DNA from: Nocardia mangyaensis
Lineage (GTDB): Bacteria > Actinomycetota > Actinomycetes > Mycobacteriales > Mycobacteriaceae
DNA length: 64,000 bases
Direction: 5' to 3'
Assembly (NCBI RefSeq): GCF_001886715.1
Contig: NZ_CP018082.1
Location: 4,960,001 to 5,024,000, forward strand
The translations under genes were made by a program, and so were the position numbers. This document shows, piece after piece, positions 53,799 through 64,000 of this stretch. Position 1 is the first letter of the stretch. Every line of letters begins with the position of its first letter. Below the pieces are notes generated by a model. That model did not search any database and was not told the origin of the DNA. It saw only the letters and a program-made list of their open reading frames with translations.

Positions 53799-55223
53799 AT
53801 GACTACACCGGCAAGCGAAAACCAGTCCCGACTGGCGGCCGAGCTCGAGGTGCTGCGCGATGCATGCGGCAGACCCAGCTTCGGACGCATCGAAGCAGCG
53901 GCCGCGAAATCGAACCGGTTTCTTTCTCGAAGCGCTGCGTGGGCCGCGCCCAGGGGAAAAGGCATGCCGTCTCTCGAGGTCGTGCTCGCCTTCGTGGAGG
54001 GATGCCACGGCTACACGCAAGAGGTAGGCGTCGCGGTCAGCGAGGAACTTTTCTCCGAACAGGTATGGACGGCCCGATGGACCGAGGCCCAGAAGACGGC
54101 GAGACCACCCTCCTCGGAGTTTCCAGATGGAGTGCCCTACAGCACTCGGACAGATGCCGGCGGACCAGCCAACGGCCGGATAACCGAACAGCTGACTACG
54201 ACTGACCTGGCGTCCGAGCATGCCCGCGCAACATTGGACGCCGTATCGGTGCCGGGGTTCTTCGCCGTCGATGACGCGATCTGCCTTACAAGCTGGGCGC
54301 AACCAGTGGGCAGCGTGATTTGCCGGACGGTCGACGGCGCACTCGACAGCTCTCGGTACCAGCGAATCGAGGACCCGACACGAGGACAACTCGAGCAGGC
54401 CATCGACACATCCGCCCGGGACCCGGAGGTTAGTGCGTATCTGCGACAACAACTTCCGGAGGACGTCGAGCACGGCACCCACGACTACAAGGTTTCGGTG
54501 TCGAGGATCCTGCGGGGCAAACCAGGGGACACGATAGCGCCCCAGATACTGGTCGAACCCCAATTGTGGTGGGTGGAGAACACTTTCAATCGACAGCTCC
54601 TCCGGGCCCATCGGACAGGCCCCGCAGCGGCAGACAAAGAACAGAGCCACCTACGAGACCTCGCAGGACGCCTCGTGGGTGCACTGCTCGATACCGACAA
54701 CGATGCCGGCAACTACCGGTTCCGGTTCCCCTCCAGCCTCTATGTCGAGGTGGCGGTCATCGACCAAGACGACCAGATCCTTTTGCTCTCCAAAGACCCC
54801 CGCGCAGGCGGTGGCGAGGCACAGAGCGGGCGTCGATGGACATGCTCAATGGAGCAGGGGGTCAAGGTGTCCGACATTGTCGCAGGTCAAGTCGATATCA
54901 CCGGTGTCGCCCTGGGCGGCCTCAAACGCGAGCTGGGTATCGACAGCACTGACGTACTGGGCATCGAGTTCAGTGCCATCGCACTGCAATCGAGGCACTT
55001 GAACTGCGCGGTGCTGGGGGTGGCGAGAACTTGTAGAAGCGTGTCCGATATCGCTGCCGACGCAGATGCGCAACGACTCGACTACTTCACCGCCGGGCGA
55101 ACGGCAACCCTCCAAGAGGCAACCGAGTTGATCCACAATCCCTCCGGAGCGTTCGCTCGGGACAAATGGCATGTCACCGCGCGCATGCGAATGATCTTGG
55201 CGCTGGCTCAGAGAGGACTGTAG
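53799..55223 (+). CDS. HTH-like/NUDIX-like protein of unknown function
   Basis: Protein of 474 aa. The first 90 residues resemble an HTH-type domain (LAAELEVLRDACGRPSFGRIEAAAAKSNRFLSRS, then LEVVLAFVEGCHGY). A middle segment of about 200 residues contains a beta-rich domain (KVSVSRILRGKPGDTIAPQILVEPQ). The C-terminal part resembles a NUDIX fold (SLYVEVAVIDQDDQILLLSKDPRAGG, then VDITGVALGGLKRELGID), where GLKRELGI stands at the position of the NUDIX helix; the catalytic Glu pair is incomplete. AAGGA precedes the ATG. Same overall layout as the 551-aa protein at 32847 but not close in sequence. Confidence 0.75.
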   Translation: MTTPASENQSRLAAELEVLRDACGRPSFGRIEAAAAKSNRFLSRSAAWAAPRGKGMPSLEVVLAFVEGCHGYTQEVGVAVSEELFSEQVWTARWTEAQKTARPPSSEFPDGVPYSTRTDAGGPANGRITEQLTTTDLASEHARATLDAVSVPGFFAVDDAICLTSWAQPVGSVICRTVDGALDSSRYQRIEDPTRGQLEQAIDTSARDPEVSAYLRQQLPEDVEHGTHDYKVSVSRILRGKPGDTIAPQILVEPQLWWVENTFNRQLLRAHRTGPAAADKEQSHLRDLAGRLVGALLDTDNDAGNYRFRFPSSLYVEVAVIDQDDQILLLSKDPRAGGGEAQSGRRWTCSMEQGVKVSDIVAGQVDITGVALGGLKRELGIDSTDVLGIEFSAIALQSRHLNCAVLGVARTCRSVSDIAADADAQRLDYFTAGRTATLQEATELIHNPSGAFARDKWHVTARMRMILALAQRGL

Positions 55224-55481
55224 GAACCATCGCGGCCCGGCAACAGAGCCGACGCCACACCCGCAGCGCTTCGCCAGCTTGATCTAAACCGGTCAGCGCA
55301 TCCGCCGCTGGTGCTCCGAGTTCGATACTCGTGTCGCTCAGGTCATCTCCGAGAGTCGGTTGGTGGCCGCGCGACCGTTCGACGCCGGAGACACGCGGGA
55401 CACACTCCAGGCTTGACCCAGCCCAGAACGTGAGTCGCCCCGGCGTGTCCGGGGACTTCATCTCTTGGAGAGGATGGAGTC

Positions 55482-56743
<1,262 letters not shown>

Positions 56744-56769
56744 GTCTCCGGACTCACCGGGGCGACTCA

Positions 56770-56931
56770 TCAAGGTCAGCGAGGACGCGTTGTGTGGATC
56801 ACGACGGTGTCTGCCGACCGAGCTCCAATGCAAGGCCGTCGTGCCGGCTGCGAGGAATCCGAGAAGCAGCAACCTGTCGGCGGGCGATGCTGTAATGAGA
56901 CAGGAAGCTGCTCAGGGCTAGGGGGTTTGGA
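56770..56931. promoter_or_regulatory. Probable promoter region of the jet operon
   Basis: 162 bases between the IS3 end and jetA. TGTAAT around 56891 could be a -10 box; the -35 is not clear. Any element further upstream would have been displaced by the IS. Confidence 0.4.
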
Positions 56932-58476
56932 TTGGCCGAATTGACTGCGGAACAGCTCTTCCACGAGTTCCGCAACAGTGCGATAGCGGATGTCTCGCTG
57001 TCGTTGTTGCGGTCCCGGGGCGCGCTGCTCGACCTGGCGCTTATGGCCGCGCACCTGGGAGACGGGCAGATCGTCGACGGGCAGACCCTGACCGCGGCGA
57101 TGGACGCCGATCTGCCGGCACTGCTGCGCGGGAGTGCCGCAGAGGAGGGCGGTGCCGAGCAGGAATCGGGGGGCGCTGACGAGGTGCTCACTCGATGGCG
57201 AAAAAGGAACTGGGTTCACCGCAGTGCCGACCCGCGTGATCCGCGGGTGGAGCGATATCAGTTGACCTCGGGGGCGCATGCGGCGGTACGGCAGATGCGT
57301 AATCTGCGGCGGCGTACATCCGTTGCGACCGGGTCGGGTCTGGGCATCGTGATGTCGGAACTCCACCTGATCGCCACCGAGGCGAACCCGGATCGAGCGG
57401 CTCGCCGGCTCGCGATCGACGAACGGATCGCGAAACTGGTCGCGCAGCGCGATGCGCTCGACAGCGGCGCGGAGCTCACGGTGGATCACGCGGAGCTGGT
57501 AGACAAGATCGCCACGCTGGCCGAGCTCGTTGACCGGATTCCCTCCGACGTCGCCAGTTACGGCGAGCGGATGCACACCAATACCGCCGCGCTGCTGCGG
57601 CAGAGCCTCTCCGATGATGCGATGGAGTTCGCCGAGTCTCTTCAGCGCATGTTCGACGGGCATGACGTGATCGCGGAATCACCTGAAGGCCAAGCATTCC
57701 GGGCCTTCGCCACGCTCATCGCGACGCCGTCGCAGCGTGCCCAGCTCGAACGCGATATCTCCGAGATCATCGACCGGGTCGAAGGACTGCCAGCACATCT
57801 GGAGCGGTCACTGAACGGATTCATCGGTGCCATGTGGCAGCGGGTGCGCGAAGTCGAGGACATTCGCCGCATCGCCTTCCGCCGCATGAGCAACTTCGTG
57901 CGTGGCGGAGATCTGACGCACTATCGGAGCATGCGGACACGGATCAGCGAAGCGCAGGCCTCGGCGGCGCTGGCGTTCCAGCACACCCATGGCAGCCGTG
58001 ACATCGGCTTCGTCGTGCCGATGAGTGGCGTGGATACCCATTCGGTGGGTCGGCTCCGGCTCGACCAGGGCCTGACCACCAAGCCCGCGGCGGTACAGGA
58101 CACCAGTGCGGAGTTCGCGATCGATCCGGCGGAGATGGTAGGGCGGGAATCGATCGACTGGAGCGCGTTGCGTGAGGCTGTCCACGCGACCATGGCAGCG
58201 CAATCGGGCTTCGCTACATTATCCGAAGTGCTGAAACGACTGCCCGCCGCGCGTACTGGCGACGTCATCGGATTATGGTCGCTGGCAACACGTTATGGCG
58301 AAGTCGATGACACCGCGACCACCCCGGTTCGGGCGGTCACCGCAGGCGGACACCGGGAAATCTTGGTTCCTTACGCGATATTCGGCGAGCCCATTCCCGC
58401 TCCGGCCGCCCCGGTACGCGCACCACGCCGCCTGGAACGGCAGCTGACCCTGGCCGAGGAGCTGAGCGATGAGTGA
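56932..58476 (+). CDS. jetA: Wadjet subunit JetA (DUF3375, kleisin-like MukF homologue)
   Basis: Protein of 514 aa. TTG at 56932 follows GGGGG at 7 bases. The N-terminal winged helix (FHEFRNSAIADVSLSLLRSRGALLDLALMAAHLG) and RYQLTSGAHAAVRQMRNLRRRTSVATGSGL, plus a central coiled coil and a C-terminal winged helix (IDWSALREAVHATMAAQSG), match DUF3375. JetA bridges the two JetC SMC heads and binds JetB. First gene of a four-gene unit in which each stop overlaps the next start. Confidence 0.93.
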   Translation: MAELTAEQLFHEFRNSAIADVSLSLLRSRGALLDLALMAAHLGDGQIVDGQTLTAAMDADLPALLRGSAAEEGGAEQESGGADEVLTRWRKRNWVHRSADPRDPRVERYQLTSGAHAAVRQMRNLRRRTSVATGSGLGIVMSELHLIATEANPDRAARRLAIDERIAKLVAQRDALDSGAELTVDHAELVDKIATLAELVDRIPSDVASYGERMHTNTAALLRQSLSDDAMEFAESLQRMFDGHDVIAESPEGQAFRAFATLIATPSQRAQLERDISEIIDRVEGLPAHLERSLNGFIGAMWQRVREVEDIRRIAFRRMSNFVRGGDLTHYRSMRTRISEAQASAALAFQHTHGSRDIGFVVPMSGVDTHSVGRLRLDQGLTTKPAAVQDTSAEFAIDPAEMVGRESIDWSALREAVHATMAAQSGFATLSEVLKRLPAARTGDVIGLWSLATRYGEVDDTATTPVRAVTAGGHREILVPYAIFGEPIPAPAAPVRAPRRLERQLTLAEELSDE

Positions 58477-59248
58477 CACAACTGCCCCATCCTTCGCCGA
58501 CGTGTTCGGCGACGATCTGTCCGGCCAGGGGAACGCGGCGTCGCTCGCCGATCAAGTGCGACTCGATCCGGACGCCGTGTTCACTGGCGATGACGAGAAC
58601 GTTGGGGCACGGGTGAACGACGACGCTCCCGCCGAGCGTTTCGACGGTGACACCAGCGAACTGCCATCCGAATTGTGTTGGACACTGCAAGAATTGGTGA
58701 CCGCGCCGCACATTACAGAGAAGTCCAGAAGCTGGCCGGTGGTCCTGCAGTACGAACAGCCCCTGCGGTCGCGATTGTCGGAGCTCGGTCTGATTCTCGA
58801 GATCAACCGCGAGTTCCGGTACGCGTTCACCCGACAAGCCGAGGACCCCAGCCCGCGTAGCCGTACCTTGCTGCGCGCCAAAACGCTCAGTCTGGCGGCA
58901 AGTGCACTGGCACTGTATCTGTATCGGCTGTATGTGGTTTCGCCGGACGATCCGATCGTCGACCGCGCTGATATGGTCGAGCATCTGCTGGCCTACCGGC
59001 CGAGCGACGATACCGACGAGATCAGATTCCGCGACAAGATCAATGCGGCAATCCGGTCGCTCGACGAAGCCGCAATCATCAAGCCCATCAAGGGGAACAG
59101 CGATCGATTCACCATCTACGGAGTGATCACGGCTCTCCTGACCGCCGATCAGGTGGCCGCACTCGAAGCTCGATACCGGGCGATCGCCACAGGGGAGTCG
59201 GCACCGTCCGCGGATGGTGCCAGCGCGCAGGAAGAGGGATCCGAATGA
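58469..59248 (+). CDS. jetB: Wadjet subunit JetB (DUF4194, MukE homologue)
   Basis: Protein of 259 aa. After an acidic disordered N-terminus of about 75 residues, tandem winged helices (YEQPLRSRLSELGLILEINREFRYAFTRQAED, then LLAYRPSDDTDEIRFRDKINAAIRSLDEAAIIKPI) match the kite subunit DUF4194. It overlaps jetA by 8 bases and jetC by 4 (ATGA). Confidence 0.93.
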   Translation: MSDTTAPSFADVFGDDLSGQGNAASLADQVRLDPDAVFTGDDENVGARVNDDAPAERFDGDTSELPSELCWTLQELVTAPHITEKSRSWPVVLQYEQPLRSRLSELGLILEINREFRYAFTRQAEDPSPRSRTLLRAKTLSLAASALALYLYRLYVVSPDDPIVDRADMVEHLLAYRPSDDTDEIRFRDKINAAIRSLDEAAIIKPIKGNSDRFTIYGVITALLTADQVAALEARYRAIATGESAPSADGASAQEEGSE

Positions 59249-62200
59249 CCGAGCCCGCATCATCGCGCACCGTGCATTTGGGCCAGTTCCGCCTGACGCG
59301 ACTACAGGTAGTGAACTGGGGAACCTTCTGCGGCTATAAGGACTTTCGCATCGACGATCGCGGGGTGCTACTCACCGGCCCGTCTGGATCCGGCAAATCC
59401 TCGCTCATGGACGCGCATTCACTGGTGCTGCTACCGACCCACGACCAACGGTTCAACGCCTCAGCCGACCTCACCGCGCGCGGTTCGAAACGCAATACCC
59501 GTACCGTCGCCGACTACGTCCGCGGCGCGTGGTCGGAAACCAACGACGAGAACGAACATTCACAGGTCCGCTACCTGCGTGGCGGCGCGCCCACCTGGTC
59601 CGCGGTTGCGACCACCTACGATGACGGCCAAGGAGCTGTCACCACGGCGGTCGTCGTGAAGTGGTTCACCGGCGTCGAGAATGACGGCGCGGCCATGAGC
59701 ACCCTGCATCAACTCAACGACGGCGACTTCGATCTGCAGGAGCTCAATGGCTGGGCTGACCGCACATTCGACACCCGATGGTGGAAGAGCGTCAATCCCA
59801 CGGCGCAATTCCCGCCGACTCAAGACAAGTACATGACCGAACTGGCCAAACGCATCGGCCTGAGCAAATCGCGCACCGCGCTAGCGCTGCTCGGTAAAGC
59901 GAAAGCAATGAAGAACGTCGGCGATCTCAACCTCTTCATTCGCGACAATATGCTCGACCGCCCCGACACCTTCGACGACGCCCAGCACATGCTGTCGGCG
60001 TTCACGCCTCTCAACGAAGCCTACGAGACGGCAAAGCGCGCCAACGCGCAAGCCCAGGTGCTGCATGATCTTCCCGAAAGCTGGCGGACATACAGGGAAT
60101 CCGCGCACATGATCGACCGGGCTACCAACCTGCGGGGAGCGGGACTCGAACGGTATGTGCGCGGGCTTCTGCTCTCGGCGATCCAGCGTGAACTCGACGA
60201 GATCGACACCGAGGTCCAGAGCCTCGATGCGGTGATCGGCGACCAGAAGGCCCGTAGCGAGGCCGCCCGCGCGGCTCTGATCGACCTGCAAATGCAGCTC
60301 AACAAGGAGAACCAGAGCCTGCGCGCCCTCGAAACACGCCACGAAGCGCTGCTGGACCAAGCGCGCGCGGCCAAGCTGCTGTACCGGCAATACAGCGGGC
60401 ATGTGACGAAGCTGGGCGAACCGTGCCCGCAGGATCCCGAGGGCTTCGAGCAGTTGCGAACCCGGCTGCCGGAGCTGCGCTCCGTGGCGGCTGCGCGCGC
60501 GGGAAATCTCACGCCACCAACCCATACCGCCATTGCCGCCGAGTACATGGCTGCCAAGGCGCACCGAGAAGCCGGGGAAGAACTCGCCCGGCTGCGTTCG
60601 GCGAAGTCCCTGATGCCCGGCCCTGCCATCGAACGGCGGGCCCGCATCAGCGCGGAAACCGGTGTGCCAATCGCCGACCTGCCCTATGCCGCAGAACTGA
60701 TCGATATGGCCGAAGGCCACGAACGCTGGCGGGCAGCCGCGGAGAAGGTGCTACGCAGCTACGGCATGCGGATGCTCGTCCCGCAGCGGCACAAGGAAGC
60801 GCTACGTCGCTTCATAGACCAGCACGATATGCGCGGAGTCATTGAATACAGCGTCGTCACCGCAGTCTCCGCGCACGAGCCGCGCCCCTTGCCCACGACC
60901 CTAGCGGGAAAACTCACCGTCGACCGAGACCATCCACATGGACGATGGCTCGCCGATCAGCTGACCCGCCGCTTCAACCACGTCTGCGTCGAATCCGCAC
61001 ACGACCTCGACGATCATCAAATAGCCGTCACAGTCAACGGCACCGTGAAACTGCACGCCAACCACTACCGCAAGGACGACCGCCCCGAGCTGACCAGCAC
61101 GTCGAGCTACATTCTCGGAGCCAACACGATCGCCAAACGTCGAGCGCAGGAAGCGGAAGTCCAGCAGCTCGCCGATGAGAAGAAGATCGCCGAAGACACC
61201 GCCCGGGACCTGCAGTACCAACTCGAAGAAGCCAACCGGCACCGGGACGCCGCCACCGAGCTCACTGGCTTCACCACTTGGACGGAACTGGATTACTGGA
61301 CTCCCGACCACGAAGCGAGCGAGCTCAGTGACCGCATCGACGAGATCCGCTCGGGCAATGTCGATTTGCAGAAACTCGAAGCCAAACGGGACAAGGCTGC
61401 CGACGAGGACAAGAAGGCTTACGGCATCTGGCACCGCACCGAGCAACGGATCATCGAAATCACGACCCGCGAAACGACTCTGGTGGACCTGCAATCCGAT
61501 GAGGAACGCCGCCCCCACGCCCTCGACGCAGACGACCAGCAGTACCTCGACGAGCTATACGTCTCGACCGGTGTCATTGCCACCGTCGACACCATCGACG
61601 ACGTTCGGCGCCAGCTCCGTTCGACGCTCGACAAGAGTGTCGGCATCGCCAACGGCGAACGGCAGGCCGCACGCGAGCGAGTCCGGTCGGCGATCACACG
61701 ATTTCTCGACCAGTGGCGCGACAGCGCACCCGACGACAGCGGCGACGTCGACCGCAGCGGCCAGGACTTTGCAGACCTGCACGCCGAGATCGTACAACGC
61801 CGATTTCCGGAAGCGATGCGGCGATTCGAAAAGATGATCAGCGAGGACATGGTTCCCTCGATCGCCATGCTGCAGCGCAGCATCGAGAACGCCGCCACCG
61901 AGATCGAGCGACGTGTCGGGATGGTCAATGCCGGCCTGCGCCGCGTCGAATTCAACACCGGGACACACCTGCAGATCTCGTATACGACCAGCTCCTCCGT
62001 CGACAGCAAGGCCTTCCGTGCCAGCGTCGACACCCTGATGCGCAAGGCCGCCCAACTCGGCAACGACCCCCAGCGCTACGTCGAACAGTTCAAACGGGTC
62101 AAAGCACTCATGGGAAAGTTCACTGCCACCGACACCGCCGCCGAACGCTGGCGCCGCAATGTGCTCGACGTCCGCAACGGCTACGTCTTCTACGGACGTG

Positions 62201-62619
62201 AGGTCGAGGGTGAGATCACCAAACACACCTACCGCAACACCGCTTCTAATTCCGGTGGGGAACAAGAAAAATTGGTCGCCTTCTGCCTCGCTGCGGCACT
62301 GAGCTACAACCTCGCCGATGACCAAACCGACGCGCGCCCACGATTCGGCACCCTTATGCTCGACGAAGCGTTCAGCAAATCTGACGAGAACTTCTCCGCC
62401 CAGGCCCTGTCGGCGTTCGACGAGTTCGGCTTTCAACTGGTCATCGCAGCACCCATCCGCCTGTCAGGCATCGTTGAGCCCTACATCGGCCAAGCCATCC
62501 TGGTCGAAAAGAGACTCTTCCCCGACGGCACCCGATCGCACGGCCGCTCCGCCACTTTCGGCGAGCTTGCCACCCAGCGATTCGCCGAAAGCGACGGAGC
62601 CACCCGTGCTACGGCCTGA
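59245..62619 (+). CDS. jetC: Wadjet SMC-like ATPase JetC (MukB homologue)
   Basis: SMC protein of 1,124 aa. Walker A GPSGSGKSS at residues 45-53; two coiled-coil arms (around residues 290-410 and 640-760) flank a hinge; ABC signature NSGGEQEKL near residue 1004; Walker B TLMLDEAFSKSDE near 1037. This is a JetC/MukB-type ATPase that extrudes loops of plasmid DNA. Full length; start overlaps jetB, end overlaps jetD by 14 bases. Confidence 0.95.
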   Translation: MTEPASSRTVHLGQFRLTRLQVVNWGTFCGYKDFRIDDRGVLLTGPSGSGKSSLMDAHSLVLLPTHDQRFNASADLTARGSKRNTRTVADYVRGAWSETNDENEHSQVRYLRGGAPTWSAVATTYDDGQGAVTTAVVVKWFTGVENDGAAMSTLHQLNDGDFDLQELNGWADRTFDTRWWKSVNPTAQFPPTQDKYMTELAKRIGLSKSRTALALLGKAKAMKNVGDLNLFIRDNMLDRPDTFDDAQHMLSAFTPLNEAYETAKRANAQAQVLHDLPESWRTYRESAHMIDRATNLRGAGLERYVRGLLLSAIQRELDEIDTEVQSLDAVIGDQKARSEAARAALIDLQMQLNKENQSLRALETRHEALLDQARAAKLLYRQYSGHVTKLGEPCPQDPEGFEQLRTRLPELRSVAAARAGNLTPPTHTAIAAEYMAAKAHREAGEELARLRSAKSLMPGPAIERRARISAETGVPIADLPYAAELIDMAEGHERWRAAAEKVLRSYGMRMLVPQRHKEALRRFIDQHDMRGVIEYSVVTAVSAHEPRPLPTTLAGKLTVDRDHPHGRWLADQLTRRFNHVCVESAHDLDDHQIAVTVNGTVKLHANHYRKDDRPELTSTSSYILGANTIAKRRAQEAEVQQLADEKKIAEDTARDLQYQLEEANRHRDAATELTGFTTWTELDYWTPDHEASELSDRIDEIRSGNVDLQKLEAKRDKAADEDKKAYGIWHRTEQRIIEITTRETTLVDLQSDEERRPHALDADDQQYLDELYVSTGVIATVDTIDDVRRQLRSTLDKSVGIANGERQAARERVRSAITRFLDQWRDSAPDDSGDVDRSGQDFADLHAEIVQRRFPEAMRRFEKMISEDMVPSIAMLQRSIENAATEIERRVGMVNAGLRRVEFNTGTHLQISYTTSSSVDSKAFRASVDTLMRKAAQLGNDPQRYVEQFKRVKALMGKFTATDTAAERWRRNVLDVRNGYVFYGREVEGEITKHTYRNTASNSGGEQEKLVAFCLAAALSYNLADDQTDARPRFGTLMLDEAFSKSDENFSAQALSAFDEFGFQLVIAAPIRLSGIVEPYIGQAILVEKRLFPDGTRSHGRSATFGELATQRFAESDGATRATA

Positions 62620-63829
62620 CGAGGTTCTCGATCGACTGCACCGGCGGTTCCTCGACGAATACCCGGCATGGGCCCGCGGCAAAGGCAGCTGGCCCCTTCG
62701 CATCTCACTACAACCACCGAGCACCGCGCAACGATCCACCGCTCCGGTCGCGTGCCACGAATGGGCCGCACACTGGGCTGCCCACCCCGGCCCGGGCACC
62801 CTCGAATACACCAACCTGCGATTCCCGACCGGCACCCACCGCATGCCGAAAACGCTGATACTCCAACGACCAGGCGACGTCGCCGCGGGGCATGCCGACG
62901 ACAAGCAGACATGGCAGCGGTGCGGGCAGCGCCTCACCGCCCTGCAACGCGAGTTTCCCGAGACACGCTTCACCGGCCTGGTCCGCCGCATCACCGAGCT
63001 CAAGCAACGCGACTACGACCGCCTGACCCACACCGTGCGCTGGCTACGTGCGAACCCGACCTCCGGGCTACTGCTACGACAGTTGCCGATTGAAGGCATC
63101 GACACGAAATGGATAGGCGCACACGCGAACCTGGTCCTCGCGCTGCTCGGAGACGAACCGAACCCCGAACCCTCCGACAACGAGTCACCCCAATCTCGCA
63201 AGCGCACCCTGCACACCCGACTCGGCCTGCGGGTCGTCCCCGAACTCGTCCAAGTCACCGTCTGCGATCCACAGCTGCGCCATCAGCTGGCAGGTATGCG
63301 CCACCTCGCTGCCCCGGTCGACGATCTCAACCGATGGCCGCATCATCCCACGACCGTGGTGATCCTGGAAAACAAGGAAACCGCCTTCGCAGTGCAAGAT
63401 GACCACCTCGGCACGGTCATTTTGCACGGCCACGGCTTCTTCGTCGACCAATACGCCCGGATCATCTGGGTACGCGACGCCGAACGAATCATCTACTGGG
63501 GCGATATCGACATCCCCGGCCTGCAGTTCGTCAGCGACTTGCGCGGCCACGGCATACCCGCCACCACCATCCTCACCGATACCACCGTCCTCGACCGTTA
63601 CCAGCATCTGCTGGTTGAAGGTGCAATGCCGCAACGTAACTCGACACCTCCGCATCTGAGGGACCACGAGCGCCGGCTGTACAACCACCTCGTCGAGCAC
63701 GCGACCGAACATGGGAGAGGGCTGCTACTCGAACAGGAACGAATCCCCTGGGACGACGCCTACCCGCAGTTCATAGACGCGCTCCGGCAGGAAGGTTCTC
63801 GCCTCGACCGAAAACCTCATTCGGCCTGA
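62606..63829 (+). CDS. jetD: Wadjet nuclease subunit JetD (DUF3322/DUF2220)
   Basis: Protein of 407 aa. GTG 62606 with CGGAG upstream overlaps jetC by 14 bases; a longer frame exists but would run further into jetC. N-terminal DUF3322 (LRPDEVLDRLHRRFLDEYPAWARG) and C-terminal Toprim-like DUF2220 with VVILENKETAF (Glu near 255) and IIYWGDIDIPGLQF (DxD near 300), the metal-binding residues needed to cut DNA. Complete, so all four Wadjet proteins appear functional. Confidence 0.94.
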   Translation: MLRPDEVLDRLHRRFLDEYPAWARGKGSWPLRISLQPPSTAQRSTAPVACHEWAAHWAAHPGPGTLEYTNLRFPTGTHRMPKTLILQRPGDVAAGHADDKQTWQRCGQRLTALQREFPETRFTGLVRRITELKQRDYDRLTHTVRWLRANPTSGLLLRQLPIEGIDTKWIGAHANLVLALLGDEPNPEPSDNESPQSRKRTLHTRLGLRVVPELVQVTVCDPQLRHQLAGMRHLAAPVDDLNRWPHHPTTVVILENKETAFAVQDDHLGTVILHGHGFFVDQYARIIWVRDAERIIYWGDIDIPGLQFVSDLRGHGIPATTILTDTTVLDRYQHLLVEGAMPQRNSTPPHLRDHERRLYNHLVEHATEHGRGLLLEQERIPWDDAYPQFIDALRQEGSRLDRKPHSA

Positions 63830-64000
63830 CTGCCGGGTCTCGACCAATCCGCCGCAAGTATCAAACGTACTTTGGGTTACGGGGTGGATCCGCATAGCGT
63901 GCGAATCGAACCGGCAGGAAGTGCATTGCTGACGAGACCAACTGAGGCCCAGGCGCAAGCCCATGCCGACGACGAGCGTGCATTGTCCCGGGACCGTTGA
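63830..64000. other. Right edge of window
   Basis: 171 bases after jetD. A 38-codon frame from GTG 63884 ends at 63998-64000 (VDPHSVRIEPAGSALLTRPTEAQAQAHADDERALSRDR); whether it is a gene cannot be judged from this fragment. No terminator is visible after jetD. Confidence 0.35.

Overview
The window is high-GC actinobacterial chromosome. The block gatC-gatA / ACT-domain gene / ligA / MetE-like gene / mnmA / cysteine desulfurase has the same order and orientation as in Mycobacterium tuberculosis and its relatives. Together with the PknF/PknH-like kinases and the amino-acid style this suggests Mycobacteriales, most likely Nocardia or a close relative. The genus is inferred from remembered gene order, not from a search.

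Positions 1-27,000 are core chromosome. First come cell-envelope and signalling genes: a PknH-like Ser/Thr kinase cut by the window edge, a NarL-type two-component pair, a LolD/FtsX-type ABC exporter, a second membrane Ser/Thr kinase, a beta-lactamase-like lipoprotein and a second two-component pair. Then come a secreted phospholipase A2-like protein and an SRPBCC protein. Translation, repair and sulfur genes follow: gatCA, the ACT-domain gene, a GNAT acetyltransferase, an AAA ATPase, ligA, a MetE-like gene, mnmA and the desulfurase. The desulfurase and mnmA form a two-gene tRNA 2-thiouridine operon.

Positions 27,000-64,000 are an accessory island of mobile-element debris, small orphan genes and conflict or defence genes. 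27-31 kb holds a truncated aminoglycoside-kinase fragment, a 113-bp direct repeat, a MerR regulator, a transposase-less element with near-identical 38-bp inverted ends carrying a methyltransferase, and a serine recombinase with a res-like upstream region. 31-41 kb holds small secreted and membrane proteins, a 551-aa HTH/NUDIX-like protein, and an operon of EACC1, a caspase-like protease and Sel1 repeats (the last two split by a frameshift). Two divergent sigma factors sit beside it, one coupled to a membrane protein. 41-44 kb is an IS21-family element, followed by an APH(6)-like kinase. 45-49.7 kb has Tn3 and pentapeptide remnants, a coiled-coil membrane protein, an AbiV-like gene, a winged-helix protein and small orphan ORFs. 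49.7-53.4 kb has two serine recombinases and a TniA/TniB transposition module. 53.6-55.2 kb has a small membrane ORF and a second HTH/NUDIX-like protein. 55.4-56.8 kb is an IS3 copy killed by two CGA-to-TGA changes.

The window ends with a complete four-gene Wadjet (JetABCD) anti-plasmid system. The least explained unit is the EACC1-caspase-Sel1 operon with its neighbouring sigma factors and repeated operator-like dyads.
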